Positions 13,401-27,700 of a stretch of DNA of 64,000 nt are shown piece after piece. Where the stretch lies: assembly GCF_910596095.1 (NCBI RefSeq), contig NC_056546.1, positions 20,798,425 to 20,862,424 on the forward strand, written 5' to 3'. The notes under the pieces are model-generated. The model was not told the origin of the DNA and did not search any database. It saw nothing but the letters and a program-made list of their open reading frames with translations. A program made the position numbers and the translations under genes. The first letter of the stretch is position 1. The number at the start of each line of letters is the position of its first letter. Origin of the DNA: Thunnus maccoyii. Lineage: Eukaryota > Chordata > Actinopteri > Scombriformes > Scombridae.

Positions 13401-16400
13401 CTTTTCTTGGGCCTCACACTGACCAGCAGTAACAAGGGGGGTCACCACAATATCATCTAGTGACTTTGACAATGACAACTGATCATGTGGCTTTTCTGAC
13501 TGGGAAGGAGCTGCAAGAGGAGTTGACGCAATATCTTCCGGGCACTTTGACAAAACAGCGGGTGGGACTGTGATAACATGAGGATTTATCTTGTCTGTTG
13601 TATCATTGTCATTTTCGGTTGCCTTCACAAGAGCAATGCTCCCCTCAGACTGACAAACAGTTGTGTCAGTGCTGCTGTGCGACACCCCACCTTCACTGAC
13701 GTCTGAATCTTTAATTGATCCTGGACCGCTGTCGTCAGCGCTCCCACTTAGATTTACAACCCCCTGTTTTTCCGTTGCTTCATTGTTAATCACTATTATG
13801 TCACTTTGTTCCTCCCCCTGGCTGCTAGCTTTCTCTTCGTCCAGTGTTGCTTTATCTCCCTTTGTGATCTCCTCTACATCGGGGCCTTTTATGGGTGTTT
13901 CTACTACTGGGCTGCTTTGTGTGGCTGAGGTTTTATTGGAGCTTTGTAGCTCAAGAGGCTCGCACACTGTATCCTGAATTTCACACTCCTCAGTTTCACC
14001 ACTGTCGCTTTTCACAGCCGGGGCAGCAAGGAAATTCTTTTCCACAGTTTCTGGTTGCCCAACAGGATCTAGCAGAGAGCTGAATATTTTTCTATGAATC
14101 TCTTCAGCCTGGTTTGCACTTGGAACAACGTCTGTATGAATGACATGACTATCTGTGCTGACCTTTGGTGAAACAGAGAATCCTAAAGATGAAGTCTCAT
14201 GTTCCTGTGATGCAGACTCAACAGAGACAGCAGTGTTCCTTAAGGCCTCATGTTGGTCTTGACAGGCGGCTAATAGATTGCTTTTTTGCTGACCTTTACC
14301 ACCCAGACTGCTCGGAAAGTCAGCATCTGGCATTAAATCTGTATCTGACTCATCTACCTCTAACCCAGGTCTGTTATTCTCATCCATCTCCTGTCTTGTC
14401 TCACCTACATGGGAGGAAGCTGTTATTATCCCTATGTCAGCCAAGGCATTTGTCTCAGCAGCCCTTCCATTCTCGTTTAGATCACTAGCAAGAGGCGACG
14501 GCACACAAACCCTGTCAACCCCTGGTACGGCCTGTGCTCCCTCTTCTTCGCCTTTCTCTAGATTTATCACTCGCTCATTGCCACTGCTGTCATAAGCTGT
14601 CAAGTCATCCCCGCTTCCTGACTGACACAAACTCCCAACAGAGTCGTCCCCTCCCTCTGCTACACCCTTTACCCCTGGAACCAGTGCTTGGGTCTGCCTG
14701 ATCTGACCGTTAGTCTTTTCTCCCCCCTCACGTCCCTCCAAACAACCACCTGACAATTCCTCTGTGGGATGTCTGGATCCTAGACGCTGCTGCTGTTGCT
14801 CCTGTTGCTGAGCAAAACTGTTTGGATCTTGTGTGGACTGCGATTGGCCAGGATCTGCACACCAATCATGTGGTGCTGTGTCCCCGTCAGAACTGTGCTC
14901 CTGTGTTACTGTCAGAGTTTGGCGTAAACTCTGTCCATAAACAGACTGATGTTCACTACCAGACTCTACCTCAGCACAGAGCATGTCCTCGGATGACCCT
15001 GCAGGTCTGTCGGAAGATAAGGAAGGAGTCTCTGTCTCACTTTTACAAGCAATATCACTCTGCCTTTCTCCTTCCTCCTTTAAATCCCTTATTGGTGATT
15101 CAGTCTTTTGTACTTTATGTTTATGTGATAGCTGCAGGTCTCCAATTTCCTCTGCAGTCTCTTTATCTGGCCCATTACTCTGTTGTGGTTTTGTGCCCGT
15201 CTTTCCTGTCTCCAGCTTGTTGCTGTCTGCTGTTTCCTTTTGATTATCCATTGTTGTTTGTTCAAGTTGTTTCTTTTCCTCTTTAAACAGCACAGAGGTC
15301 TCATCTTCCAGTTTGCGTGTCTCTTTCATATTGTCTTTTTTAATTTCATCACGAGCTTCATTAGTGGGCAGGTCAGAGCTAAGTGGGCAGCTGGCATTTA
15401 TGAGGTCATCCCTAATGGATGCTTTACAAATAACAGGTTTAATGCCAATAGAGTCTGATTCAGTATGAGAAATTACATTATCAGATCCACCATTTGCCAC
15501 TACACCCACTGCACCAGGAGGATGAATTTGGGGAGACGGACTTTCCTCTTGTGACGATGTAATTTTGTAATCAGATGGAAAATTTACAGTATTAATTAAA
15601 GAATTCTCAGGTGCAACAAAAGAATCCGCAGCATCATTTCTAGTATTTTCTGCTTCAACATTGACATCACTGTGCTCCAGATGCTCTGCTAAAGACCTCT
15701 GTGTAATTTCCCCCCTCTTGTTGCTATCCACCTCTCCAGAAAATAAGGTACCATCAGCACTGCAGCTATCTTTCTGCTCAGGAAGAGAGATATCACTGTC
15801 ATTAATGAACTCCAAATGACTCAACATTGGGCCAGGAGGCTGCAGCACAAAAGCAGGATTACTGGCATATTGCTCACTAACAGATATTGACTGTTCAACT
15901 GCTGTCACTTCTGAAGTCACTGGTTCGTCCTTTGTCAGATCAGCGGAGTGAATCATGGACTTAGACCCCTCGCTAGAGTCCATGGGATCTGTGGTAATTA
16001 GTGCACGAGGAGGTGATTGATCAAACTGGGTGGGAGGCTGATAACCAGGGTCAGTGGGCTTTGTCTGAAGAGAGGCTGTGCAGGTTAAGGTCACAGGTTC
16101 AGGATGTGAACCGGAGTCAAGGTCAGTGGCAGGCTGCGCATCAGGTGACTCAATGGAGGTGTCACTTAAAGGCTTACAGGTAACATTATCAGCTGGAAGC
16201 ACAGAACATGGAGCATGAGGATGTTGGTTACCTTCTTTTTCATCGACAATAACATTCTCCATAGTAGCATCACTTATTATAGGTGACTCCTGAGGCTGGT
16301 TAGTTTTGACTGAGCCTTTAGACTCCACGTGTAGCTCATCTGGCTCATTCTCCTTTGACAAACTTGGCTTTACAGCACCCTTTTCTGTTTCCACCTCTTC

Positions 16401-19400
16401 TTGCTTTGGCACCTTTGCTGACACCTCTTCAACTGTTACATGGTCAGAGATGGCACTTCCATCACATTTTGTGGTTTGAAGAGGGTCAAAACGTTCCTCA
16501 TCAACAGTCTGACTCTTCTCTGTAGGACTTGGAAGTGGTTTTGAGCAGGCCTCTGTCACTGGTTGTAAATCCACTGTGTCTGTCTCTGAGTTGTCTTTAC
16601 CTGACTGATCTCTTGCTATGTTCAAGGTCTCCTTAGTCCCAATATCTCCTTTATCCAATTGAACATCTTTCTGTGGCTTTTGTAAGTCAGTTGAGCTCTG
16701 TATTGCTGGTTTATCCTTGGTAGGAGCTGCCTCTATGGGGATTTCTGGCTTCTTCGAGCTGAGAAAATCTTTGAAAATAAAGCAGGCCTCAACAACAGGA
16801 TAGTGCAAATTCTCATGTACCGTCAGCGGAGGCAAAGAGGCGCACTCCAAAGCCGACACCGACATGTTCTTGAGATCCACAGAGGAACTGCCCTCTTGTT
16901 TCACAGAGTCCGCAAAGTGAACTCTGTTGTTGCCTCCACTGTTGTTATATACATACATACCCACTCCAGACATATCAGGGCTACCACTATTGATCTGGGT
17001 CTGGGCTTGTACTTCAGCTGCACTCTCGGCTGTCTTGGCTTCTGTTGTGCTACTTTCAGGTCGGACCTGTTGATTGTTGCTTGCTTGTCGCTCGACTGTG
17101 ATTTGTTGTGAAGTAGTCAAAGGCTGAGGTGAAATTAAAGGCAGGAAGACTTGGCTGTAGTTTCGCTCTGTCTCTGTGATGGATGACTCCTCACAAGTGC
17201 GTCCAGAAGATAGTGCTTCCTCTGAAATCAGATGTGGTTTGGTATCGGCTTCTCCGTCTATATTGCAGGAGCTTTGTTCAGGGTGAGTGGGGAGAGGTGA
17301 AATAGCTGCTGCAAGCTGCTCCTGGCAGGGGTGAGAGAGACGGTCCTGTTCAGTACAGATGCTCTCAGTGATGGTAGCGATCGGCTCACCCCAGCTCTGT
17401 GACTTCAGCTGTGACTCGGCAACATCGGTGGGCGGACACGTCTCAGTCTCAGCTGATGACACCCCACAAGCAGAGCCTTCTGGCTGGCTGAATGAACTGT
17501 GCTCTTTAGCCAGCCCTCCTTTCTCTTCCACCTCCTCTCCTCCTCCTCCTCCCTCTCCTGCTCCCTCCAATCCCGCAGCACTGTGATCCTGACAATCAGC
17601 ACCAGTAAGCAGCCCAAGGGGAGAAGTATTCAAATAGGCTTCTAACCAGAGTCCCTCCTTTTCTCTGTCTCCCTCTTCAGCTGGGAAGATCTCTGTGTCT
17701 GTGTCTGCACTGCGAACGGTTGATTCTGTCGGTCCCTTCGTTTTACTCTCAGCTGAGTTGTTTGGCATTTTGCTGCTGCAGCTTTTCTCAGATGCAGCCT
17801 GTCCCTCTTTTGCTGAGAATGCAAGTGAGCATTTTCCCTGTGAACAGACTAAAGAGAGCTGAGGAAGGCTGCCCAGGAGTCGTCCTCTCTCTCCGTCTGC
17901 AGTGCTGAGGCACTTTCCTATTCCTCCCGAATCTTTCTCTCCTACTGCTTTTTCTCTCTCTGCTATTGCTACAGTAGCTACTCTCTCCAGTGAATCACGC
18001 CTCACGCTTTCTCCCTCTCCCTTGCTTTCTATCACTTCTGGCATCGTGGGTGTTGTCAGTGGCAACGCAGCAACCACCACTAAAGCCTCTTCAAGGGCAC
18101 TCTCCGCGCTACTCTCTCCCACACAAGTTCGGCTGTTGGAGAGTGGGCTCCAACTCTCCAGTGTGTGTATCTCTGCTTCTGAGGTAACTATAGCCTCCTG
18201 TGTTTGTGCATCTGATCTCTTATCAGCAGAAGCAGCTGGATTGATAACTGTAGTTTGGACATATGTCATGGTTGTATTTTGGTTGTTGATGACATCTCCG
18301 GTTGCATGTTGCTCACTCTGTGGGCTTGCATCTGAGCTGTGATTCATGCCACATGGGGCATCTGTATGGTTGTGGTTATCTGACTGATGAGGCCCCTGTG
18401 AAAGTGCATGGATTGACGCAGGTGAACAGGCCAAGTCAGTAAGATGATCCTGCTCTATATGAGAGGATGATAGTGGGGGGCTGGAGCTGGGGTTTCCCCC
18501 GAGACTCAGCTGTTGCTTGTAATCAAACCCATTATCAAGCTGTTCCGCACACATCACAGTCTCAGTGTCTGCCTCTGACACTGATTCTGCATTTGCCTCT
18601 GTGTTATTTCCTGCATTCATAAGTGGCATAGCCTGTAAATCATTTTCAGCTTGTGCTGCTGTCGCTTTCTGTTCAATCTCTGAGCTCTTCTCCATCTTTT
18701 TCTTTTTCCTTTGTTTCTTTTTATCTTTCTTCTTTGCCTTTTTGTCCTTCCTGGCCTCGGCCTGTTTATCTGCTTCTGTCTGTTTTTCTAACTGCATCTC
18801 TGGAACTGCATCTTTATCCCTAAAATGAAGATTACTGCTCTCTGATGTTTCATTAACTGAATCATCTTTCTTTTTACTTTCAACCATATCAGTGTTGATA
18901 CTGGACTCATCACTTTGGTTTTCTTTCTTTATGTCTGCAGTCTCTGTTATTGCCTCTATGTCTTTCTCCCTAGTCACTGCATTACAATCTGGAGGGCCTT
19001 TTTCCTCAATAACTGCATTAGAATCATCACTTATATCATCTTTCTTTTTACTTTCAATCATGTTAGTGTTGATACTAGACTCATCACTTTGATTTTCTTT
19101 CTTTATGTTTGCAGTCTCTGTTATTGCCTCGATGTCTTTCTCCCTAGTCACTGCATTACAATCTGGAGGGCCTTTTTCCTCAATGACTGCATTAGAATCA
19201 TCCCTTATATCATCTTTCTTTTTATTTTCAACCATATAAGTGTTGATACTGGACTCATCACTTTGATTTTCTTTCTTTACGTCTGCAGTCTCTGTTATTG
19301 CCTCAATGTCTTTCTCCCTAGTCACTGCATTACAATCTGGAGGGCCTTTTTCCTCAACAACTGCATTAGAATCATCGCTTATATCATCTTTCTTTTTACT

Positions 19401-22400
19401 TTCAATCATGTTAGTGTTGATACTAGACTCATCACTTTGATTTTCTTTCTTTATGTTTGCAGTCTCTGTTATTGCCTCAATGTCTTTCTCCCTAGTCACT
19501 GCATTACAATCTGGAGGGCCTTTTTCCTCAATGACTGCATTAGAATCATCCCTTATATCATCTTTCTTTTTACTTTCAACCATATAAGTGTTGATACTGG
19601 ACTCATCACTTTGATTTTCTTTCTTTATGTCTGCAGTCTCTGTTATTGCCTCGATGTCTTTCTCCCTAGTCACTGCATTACAATCTGGAGGGCCTTTTTC
19701 CTCAATAACTGCATTAGAATCATCCCTTATATCATCTTTCTTTTTATTTTTAACCACATAAGCGTTGATACTGGACTCATCACTTTGATTTTCTTTCTTT
19801 ACGTCTGCAGTCTCTGTTATTGCCTCGATGTCTTTCTCCCTAGTCACTGCATTACAATCTGGAGTGCCTTTTTCCTCAATAACTGCATTAGAATCATCAC
19901 TTATATCATCTTTCTTTTTATTTTCAACCACATAAGTGTTGATACTGGACTCATCACTTTGATTTTCTTTCTTTACGTCTGCAGTCTCTGTTATTGCCTC
20001 GATGTCTTTCTCCCTAGTCACTGCATTACAATCTGGAGTGCCTTTTTCCTCAATAACTGCATTAGAATCATCGCTTATATCATCTTTCTTTTTACTTTCA
20101 ACCACATAAGTGTTGATACTAGACTCATCACTTTGATTTTCTTTCTTTACGTCTGCAGTCTCTGTTATTGCCTCGATGTCTTTCTCCCTAGTCACTGCAT
20201 TACAATCTGGAGGGCCTTTTTCCTCAATGACTGCATTAGAATCATCGCTTATATCATCTTTCTTTTTACTTTCAATCATGTTAGTGTTGATACTAGACTC
20301 ATCACTTTGATTTTCTTTCTTTATGTTTGCAGTCTCTGTTATTGCCTCGATGTCTTTCTCCCTAGTCACTGCATTACAATCTGGAGGGCCTTTTTCCTCA
20401 ACAACTGCATTAGAATCATCGCTTATATCATCTTTCTTTTTATTTTCAACCATATAAGTGTTGATACTAGACTCATCACTTTGATTTTCTTTCTTTACGT
20501 CTGCAGTCTCTGTTATTGCCTCGATGTCTTTCTCCCTAGTCACTGCATTACAATCTGGAGGGCCTTTTTCCTCAATGACTGCATTAGAATCATCGCTTAT
20601 ATCATCTTTCTTTTTACTTTCAATCATGTTAGTGTTGATACTAGACTCATCACTTTGATTTTCTTTCTTTATGTTTGCAGTCTCTGTTATTGCCTCGATG
20701 TCTTTCTCCCTAGTCACTGCATTACAATCTGGAGGGCCTTTTTCCTCAACAACTGCATTAGAATCATCGCTTATATCATCTTTCTTTTTATTTTCAACCA
20801 TATAAGTGTTGATACTAGACTCATCACTTTGATTTTCTTTCTTTACGTCTGCAGTCTCTGTTATTGCCTCGATGTCTTTCTCCCTAGTCACTGCATTACA
20901 ATCTGGAGGGCCTTTTTCCTCAATGACTGCATTAGAATCGTCCCTTATATCATCTTTCTTTTTACTTTCAATCATGTTAGTGTTGATACTAGACTCATCA
21001 CTTTGAATTTCTTTCTTTACGTCTGCAGTCTCTGTTATTGCCTCGATGTCTTTCTCCCTAGTCACTGCATTACAATCTGGAGGGCCTTTTTCCTCAATAA
21101 CTGCATTAGAATCATCACTTATATCATCTTTCTTTTTATTTTCAACCACATAAGTGTTGATACTAGACTCATCACTTTGATTTTCTTTCTTTACGTCTGC
21201 AGTCTCTGTTATTGCCTCGATGTCTTTCTCCCTAGTCACTGCATTACAATCTGGAGGGCCTTTTTCCTCAATTACTGCATTAGAATCATCCCTTATATCA
21301 TCTTTCTTTTTATTTTCAACCATATAAGTGTTGATACTGGACTCATCACTTTGATTTTCTTTCTTTATGTCTGCAGTCTCTGTTATTGCCTCGATGTCTT
21401 TCTCCCTAGTCACTGCATTACAATCTGGAGGGCCTTTTTCCTCAATAACTGCATTACAATCATCGCTTATATCATCTTTCTTTTTATTTTCAACCATATA
21501 AGTGTTGATACTGGACTCATCACTTTGATTTTCTTTCTTTACGTCTGCAGTCTCTGTTATTGCCTCGATATCTTTCTCCCTAGTCACTGCATTACAATCT
21601 GGAGGGCCTTTTTCCTCAATTACTGCATTAGAATCTTCCCTTATATCATCTTTCTTTTTACTTTCAATCATGTTAGTGTTGATACTGGACTCATCACTTT
21701 GAATTTCTTTCTTTATGTTTGCAGTCTCTGTTATTGCCGCGATGTCTTTCTCCCTAGTCACTGCATTACAATCTGGAGGGCCTTTTTCCTCAATAACTGC
21801 ATTAGAATCATCACTTCTATCATCTTTCTTTTTATTTTCAACCATATAAGTGTTGATACTGGACTTATCACTTTGATTTTCTTTCTTTACGTCTGCAGTC
21901 TCTGTTATTGCCTCAGTGTCTTTCTCCCTGATCACTGCATTACAATCTGGAGTGCCTTTTTCCTCAATTACTGCATTAGAATTATCCATTATATCATCTT
22001 TCTGCTTACTGAACACAGTATCTTTTGGGGTTTCTTTAAATGAATCTGTATTCGTTGTCATTTCTAAATGTGTATGCTCATCTTTGTCTGTTTCTTCTTC
22101 TGGTTTAATCTCTGGACATTTTTCCTGGCTCTGTGTTGTTTTTATTTTACTCTCCGTCTCTGCAGCCCCGTCACTATTCTCAGTACCCAGTATGTAATTC
22201 CTGAAACTAAACACAACTGTATCCATCTCACTGTTTGCTGCCTCACTGTTTCCGTGTGTACACTTGTTTCCATGGCCCCTGTTGCTATGTCCTGGCTGGA
22301 CTACGATTGGAGGCAGTGACGATGACTCACTGGGCTTATTAACCATCGCTTCTCCAGTTTTCTCCTCTTTTTCATTAACCGTTTCAGACATGGTGCTCAA

Positions 22401-24715
22401 GGGCTCTTTGAGTTGAAGTAAGCCCAGCGAGGCCATTTGTTCCTCACATTCCTTGAAGGCTTCTTGCAGCTCCCTGTCTAGGAGCAGGTGTGTAGGAGAA
22501 GGTGGGGCAGTGGGCCGAGGAGAAGGCTGGGCATCTGTGAGAACTGGGTCGCAGTCATGAGGCCTGAGACGAGGGTAGGGTGACAGAGTTAAGAGTCTGC
22601 ACTGGCAGGCAGACAGCTGGTCATTCCACGATGCCACAGAGCGCTGCTATTGGAAGCCCATGCTCAGACACTGCACTCCGCAATATGCACACACAACACA
22701 CAACTGTACTCAAGATGCCTTTTCTGAGATGTGCACTCCCCAACAAAAAAATAATACCAGCTGTTTCTAAACATATGATTGCGAATGACTATACAGGTCT
22801 GTTCATACACACCAAAACATATAGTTTATTTAAATAACAATGCATTTTCTGAACATTTATTCCAAACCTACAGCAACCGGCCTTCAAAAATCAGTGCCCT
22901 ATTTTGATGAGACTGATGTTCTAACTGTACAAGTAATTTCATTCCAGTAACTTGATTGGTTAATGCCATCATATTGGAACTATGCCTTATATCTTTCATG
23001 CTTACTGTTATAGGATGAACTACTAAGAATTGTAGTAATAAATTCTTTATTTCAATGAGGCTGCTGTGTGCTGTGTTTATGTACTGAGCAATGCTGTCTA
23101 TTCCATAATTATGATCAAAATAATGAATTAAAATCAAATAATAATAATAATAATAATAATCAAAATAATTTATTAGTAATTCCAAAAGACTATTTTTATG
23201 TAAAAGACAATTAATTAAACTGTAAATGTTGCATGAGACATGTTATACTTATTATTACAGTCTTGTTAATATTATTATTTCCTTAAGGAAAAGGGGATGA
23301 TAATAAATTCTCACCAGATAAACAAACTTACAAATGGTCATGCAAAAAATCCCATAACCTCATAAATCAGATATTAAGGGAGTGACATTGCACTACAAAA
23401 CACAAGTACACAGCTAGCATCATAATGTGAGTGCTTGGAATAAATGCCTTTAACAATTAGGCTAGCTTTGTGCCATTCAGTTGCTGAGTCACTGCTAAGC
23501 CATTAGCCAGCAGTGCAGGATAATGCTTTGGGACCATTTTAATCTCTTCGCCTCACTGAGTGTATAGATCCATCATTATTACTTAGTTAGGAGATACATG
23601 TACTTCCACTCTATCATAATTGTTATTATGTCATTGTATATATGATCTATATAATGCACAGGACCCTACACATCTCATCTATTCATGTAACTCATGCAGA
23701 AACCACTATGCCAAAGTCATTATTCATACCCAGGTGCAAAATAAAAAAGTGAGAAACAAAATGCCATTAAGACACAGCAGGTGACTGGTTAATACAGGCT
23801 CATATGATTGCTCCATACAGGCTCCGTCAGTCCCTTGTAAACATGAGCTCTCCCTTGACAGCATCTTACTCATTCACCTCACTCACTGGCCTCTTTGACA
23901 CAAATCTGTAACTAATTCAGTTAGTTGGAGTTAGCACTCCCTACTGAAAGGCAGAACAGCAAAATAGACTAAATTGCCCACAGCTGGCATAAAGTTTTGC
24001 TATTCAACAAGCTGTCATGTGCCATATCTACCTGAGGCCTGAGACCAGGAGTTTCTTGCAGTATTGCATTTTAAAACTCTGTATATCCTGCTATTCTGGG
24101 GTGTTAAGCTTGAAAAGCATACACTTTATGTTTTTTATGTCTCTTTTTGAAAGTATGAGCATTTTTAGTTAATTCGGTGAAAGTTTGCACACTACTCTAA
24201 ATTCTCAGATTCACACATTAACATAAAGTAATTATACAACTGCAATGAGCCAGGAACACAGTGAGCCTTTAAACAAATTAGTGCAATTAGCCTCAGCACT
24301 CAGACAAAAGCAGAATGCCAGGCAACACTTGTGGCAGAATATAAAGTCAGTCTGCAGTTAATTCACTCAAGCATTAAAGAAACAGACTACCACAACTCAA
24401 GTCAGGTCTGTTTGTACAGATAACACCCACACAGCAGCAATATCCATCACACTCAAGTATAAGAAAGCAACATTCTATCATTCTGTCATCTTTGTGTTTC
24501 ACTCCATGCTCCCTGATTTTACTCTTCATCATCCAGTCTACCACAGCAGACACTCCCTATCCCACATCATGCAGAGCCTGTGTGGTACCTTGTGTCTAAA
24601 ACCACCAGTGGTCGACTGACTTCCATGTGATGCTGCAAGCCAGCCAGCAAGGGGTTCACCTGCTCACATTTCCTCTCATCTGAGCTAGTCTGAGTTCTGC
24701 TTATACAAATCCACA

Positions 24716-24753
<38 letters not shown>

Positions 24754-27700
24754 ACCCACAGACACGTTCACACATGCAACAAATCAGTATCTATTATATT
24801 TCACCTTGACTTAATATCTGGTGCAGATTTGTTCCCGTAAGGCTATAAATCAAGCATAAATAAATGTCCAGAACATTATTATACAGTAATGTGATAATAA
24901 TATGATACTTTATTGCTCTTGAATGTGCATTTTCCAGGCTGTTGTATCTAATCACTATACTATAATTAATGTTTTACCTCCTTAAAAAATGACTTTGGTA
25001 ATATAAACGTTAGAAGTATGATAGACTGCTTATGTCACAAATATTTGCACACTTGAGTAAGCAAGTTTAATCAAGTTTAGACTTTTAAACGCCAGTTGAA
25101 AATAAAGCTATGGCCAAATTGTGATTGTTTCTAAATGTTTTCCCTCCCTCTTGCCCAATGTCTGATTGACTGAGCTGTTTTTGTCAAATAAAAATACTTT
25201 AAAGAGCACCTTTAAACTGCCATTATGCAACTTAAAAACTAGTTATGATATACAGTGACAGCAAAAAGTGAGTATGAGGTCATTTGTGACACCTATTTAT
25301 TGTGTATCTTTTGAAGAGAAAGTGTTTGGGGACCCATTTAAAGAAAGAATACCTAATGGTTTTCCTCTTCCTACAGTATTTTTTTTTTTTCAAAACAAAA
25401 TATTTGCATGATTCATACTTCCTCAGAACTGGAACAGCCACTAAAAACCAAGCAAGAACTTGCTTTCTTCTTTCTGTGAGATCAAGTCAGTGTGTGGGAG
25501 GAGGAGCTGTGATAGTTATTATGGTTATTACCTGCATAATAATGTGGGTGCGTGCGTGTGTATGTGTGTGTGTAACCCCAAACTTACCCCAACGAGGACT
25601 CCCAGATGTTGAGCTCACTGCTGAAGTCTAGACTGGGTAGCAGGTCATGAGGAAACTCAAGCTCCCCCTTGTCCTCCTGGTCTCCAGCTGTACTTCTGCT
25701 CTCCTCCACTCCAGTGATGACTGGGACGTCTGGTAGCACTGGTTGAGACAGCAGACTCTGCTGGCTGGTGGAGGGTTCAGTCAGCAGCGTTCTGTCGTCC
25801 CTCTGGGTCAAACTCTCGGTGTAAGCTTCACCCTGTGAGACAGTGAGACACATTCATGGTGAGCTACATGCTACATGATGTTATACTTTATATACTTAAA
25901 CAAGTCTGAGCTTGTTGAAAGCAAACATGGGAACACCAAGAGATTTAAAGCTCAAAGCCAAACAAGATGAACAAATAACTCCACCCATGTGTTAATCTAT
26001 TAAATATGGTGTTGTTTGTATAGTAATGCAAAGGTCATACTGACTGGAATGTGTCTCTAAACACCTTATCTTTGTCTCTCAACTTACTTTGCTTGTGCTA
26101 TTAGTTGAATTAAAGGATTATTTCCAGCAATAAAGCCTAGAATTTATGTCAGGCTCACTTTACAGGCCCGATGTCTGCAGCTTTGTTTACACTCTGCTCT
26201 TAAGTGTCATTTAATTATTATTCCTGAAGGAAAAGCACCTCAATTAAATGAATGTACGGTCATTACAGTCTGGTGTTTCTCCCTTAGGTAGCCAGAGGCA
26301 CCTCTAAAGGAAGTCTGGGACATTTTTTTCCCCAAGTGAGTAAAATTTTACAGTATGAGTGTGAATAACCATTGCAGTCCTACTGGACTGTGACAGATAT
26401 AATCAGACATATACATGGTTTAATCATTGTCTAAAGTAGATTATTTAGATGACTTTAATTTCCCCCTTTATCTTGAGTAAATAATTAAGAGGTCTATTAA
26501 GCTCCACCATTCACTTTTCTAAAAGAAAAAAAAAAAAAACAAAAACCTGTAGAGACTGCGTTCAAAGTGTAATCTGGCTTGAAATCTCATGTATGTACAA
26601 CACCTGCTGTGGCACTTAGCTAAATAAAGCTGTTTTTTGTCTCTCTGAAGTTCAACCACAGCCACTCACCACAACATTTGGCTGTGGCGTCATGTTCTAA
26701 CAACACTGTCCTCACAACAGAAAAGACTCAACTGTGGACCCGCCATGTGAACTCAGGCCAAAAGTTTTGCCTTATTTCACCCACTCAGATGCAAACTGAC
26801 ATAAAATATAAATATGAAACACATACAAACATGTACAGATATAATGCAGCCTGGTAACATTCAGTATGTTTGGAACATGTGTAAACGAACTGTTTCTTAC
26901 AAAAAGAGATCTTGTTTTTAGTAGGACACGAGTTGATTCAACAGTGTGAGTGCAGAGCGATACAATGTGACAGGGGTAATGCTGTCTATTGAGGATGGGC
27001 TGAGATTATGAAGTGAATCCATTCATTGATTATTTATGAGCCAGTAGTAGACAGCATGGCTGCACACTAGCAGAGGTGGCTCAAGCAGAGATGATGACGA
27101 AATCAATTCTTTGAAACACATTTTTGGAGACCAGACTGGATGCAACAGTTTTTACCTGTTATACACCTGTATTACTGTTTTTATCCTTTTAGCACTTGCA
27201 TTTAGGTTATTGTTACATTAATGCAGGAAAAGATTTTCAAGCCATATTTGCATAAAATTATGAGTTTAAAGCAATCAAATGTTTTACTCCTCAGTGCCAT
27301 CTCATGAGGTCTTGCTCTAGTTTCAACTCAGTGACGTAGTTACTGGATGAGGATACTGGAGGTAGATTATCAAGTGGAGCTGTGTGTGTGTACAGTGAGG
27401 AAGCTCTGAGTCAGTGGCCTCACCTGTTTTACCACTACAAAGAGCCTCCTTTGTGTGACACATTCAGCATAGATGGAGAATTTTGTTTCTCACAAACATC
27501 AGTGTTGCTCCAATGAACTGCTATAAAAAGATGTTCACTGTACTACAACACGTTAAAGCACCATTTACAAGAAAGTAAGCAAAGTCTGTAGCCACTCTCT
27601 TCACACCTACATATACACAACTTGAGCCATATTCAGTTATTTTTAAATGTACTAATTTAGACTACTCCTGCTACGCTCAACAACAACAACAACAACAAAA

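Noticed and set aside
13663-18342. Many 60-150-codon plus-strand frames across the giant exon
   Set aside because: Antisense shadows; the minus-strand frame is continuous over 9.3 kb.
18873-22004. CRISPR-like interpretation of the regular repeats
   Set aside because: Units are contiguous with no unique spacers, in-frame coding, and in a vertebrate genome.
22564-22637. Extension of the giant exon upstream to a start at 22637
   Set aside because: The start codon there would be GTG, and a strong pyrimidine-tract acceptor at 22564 fits the phase of all neighbouring exons.
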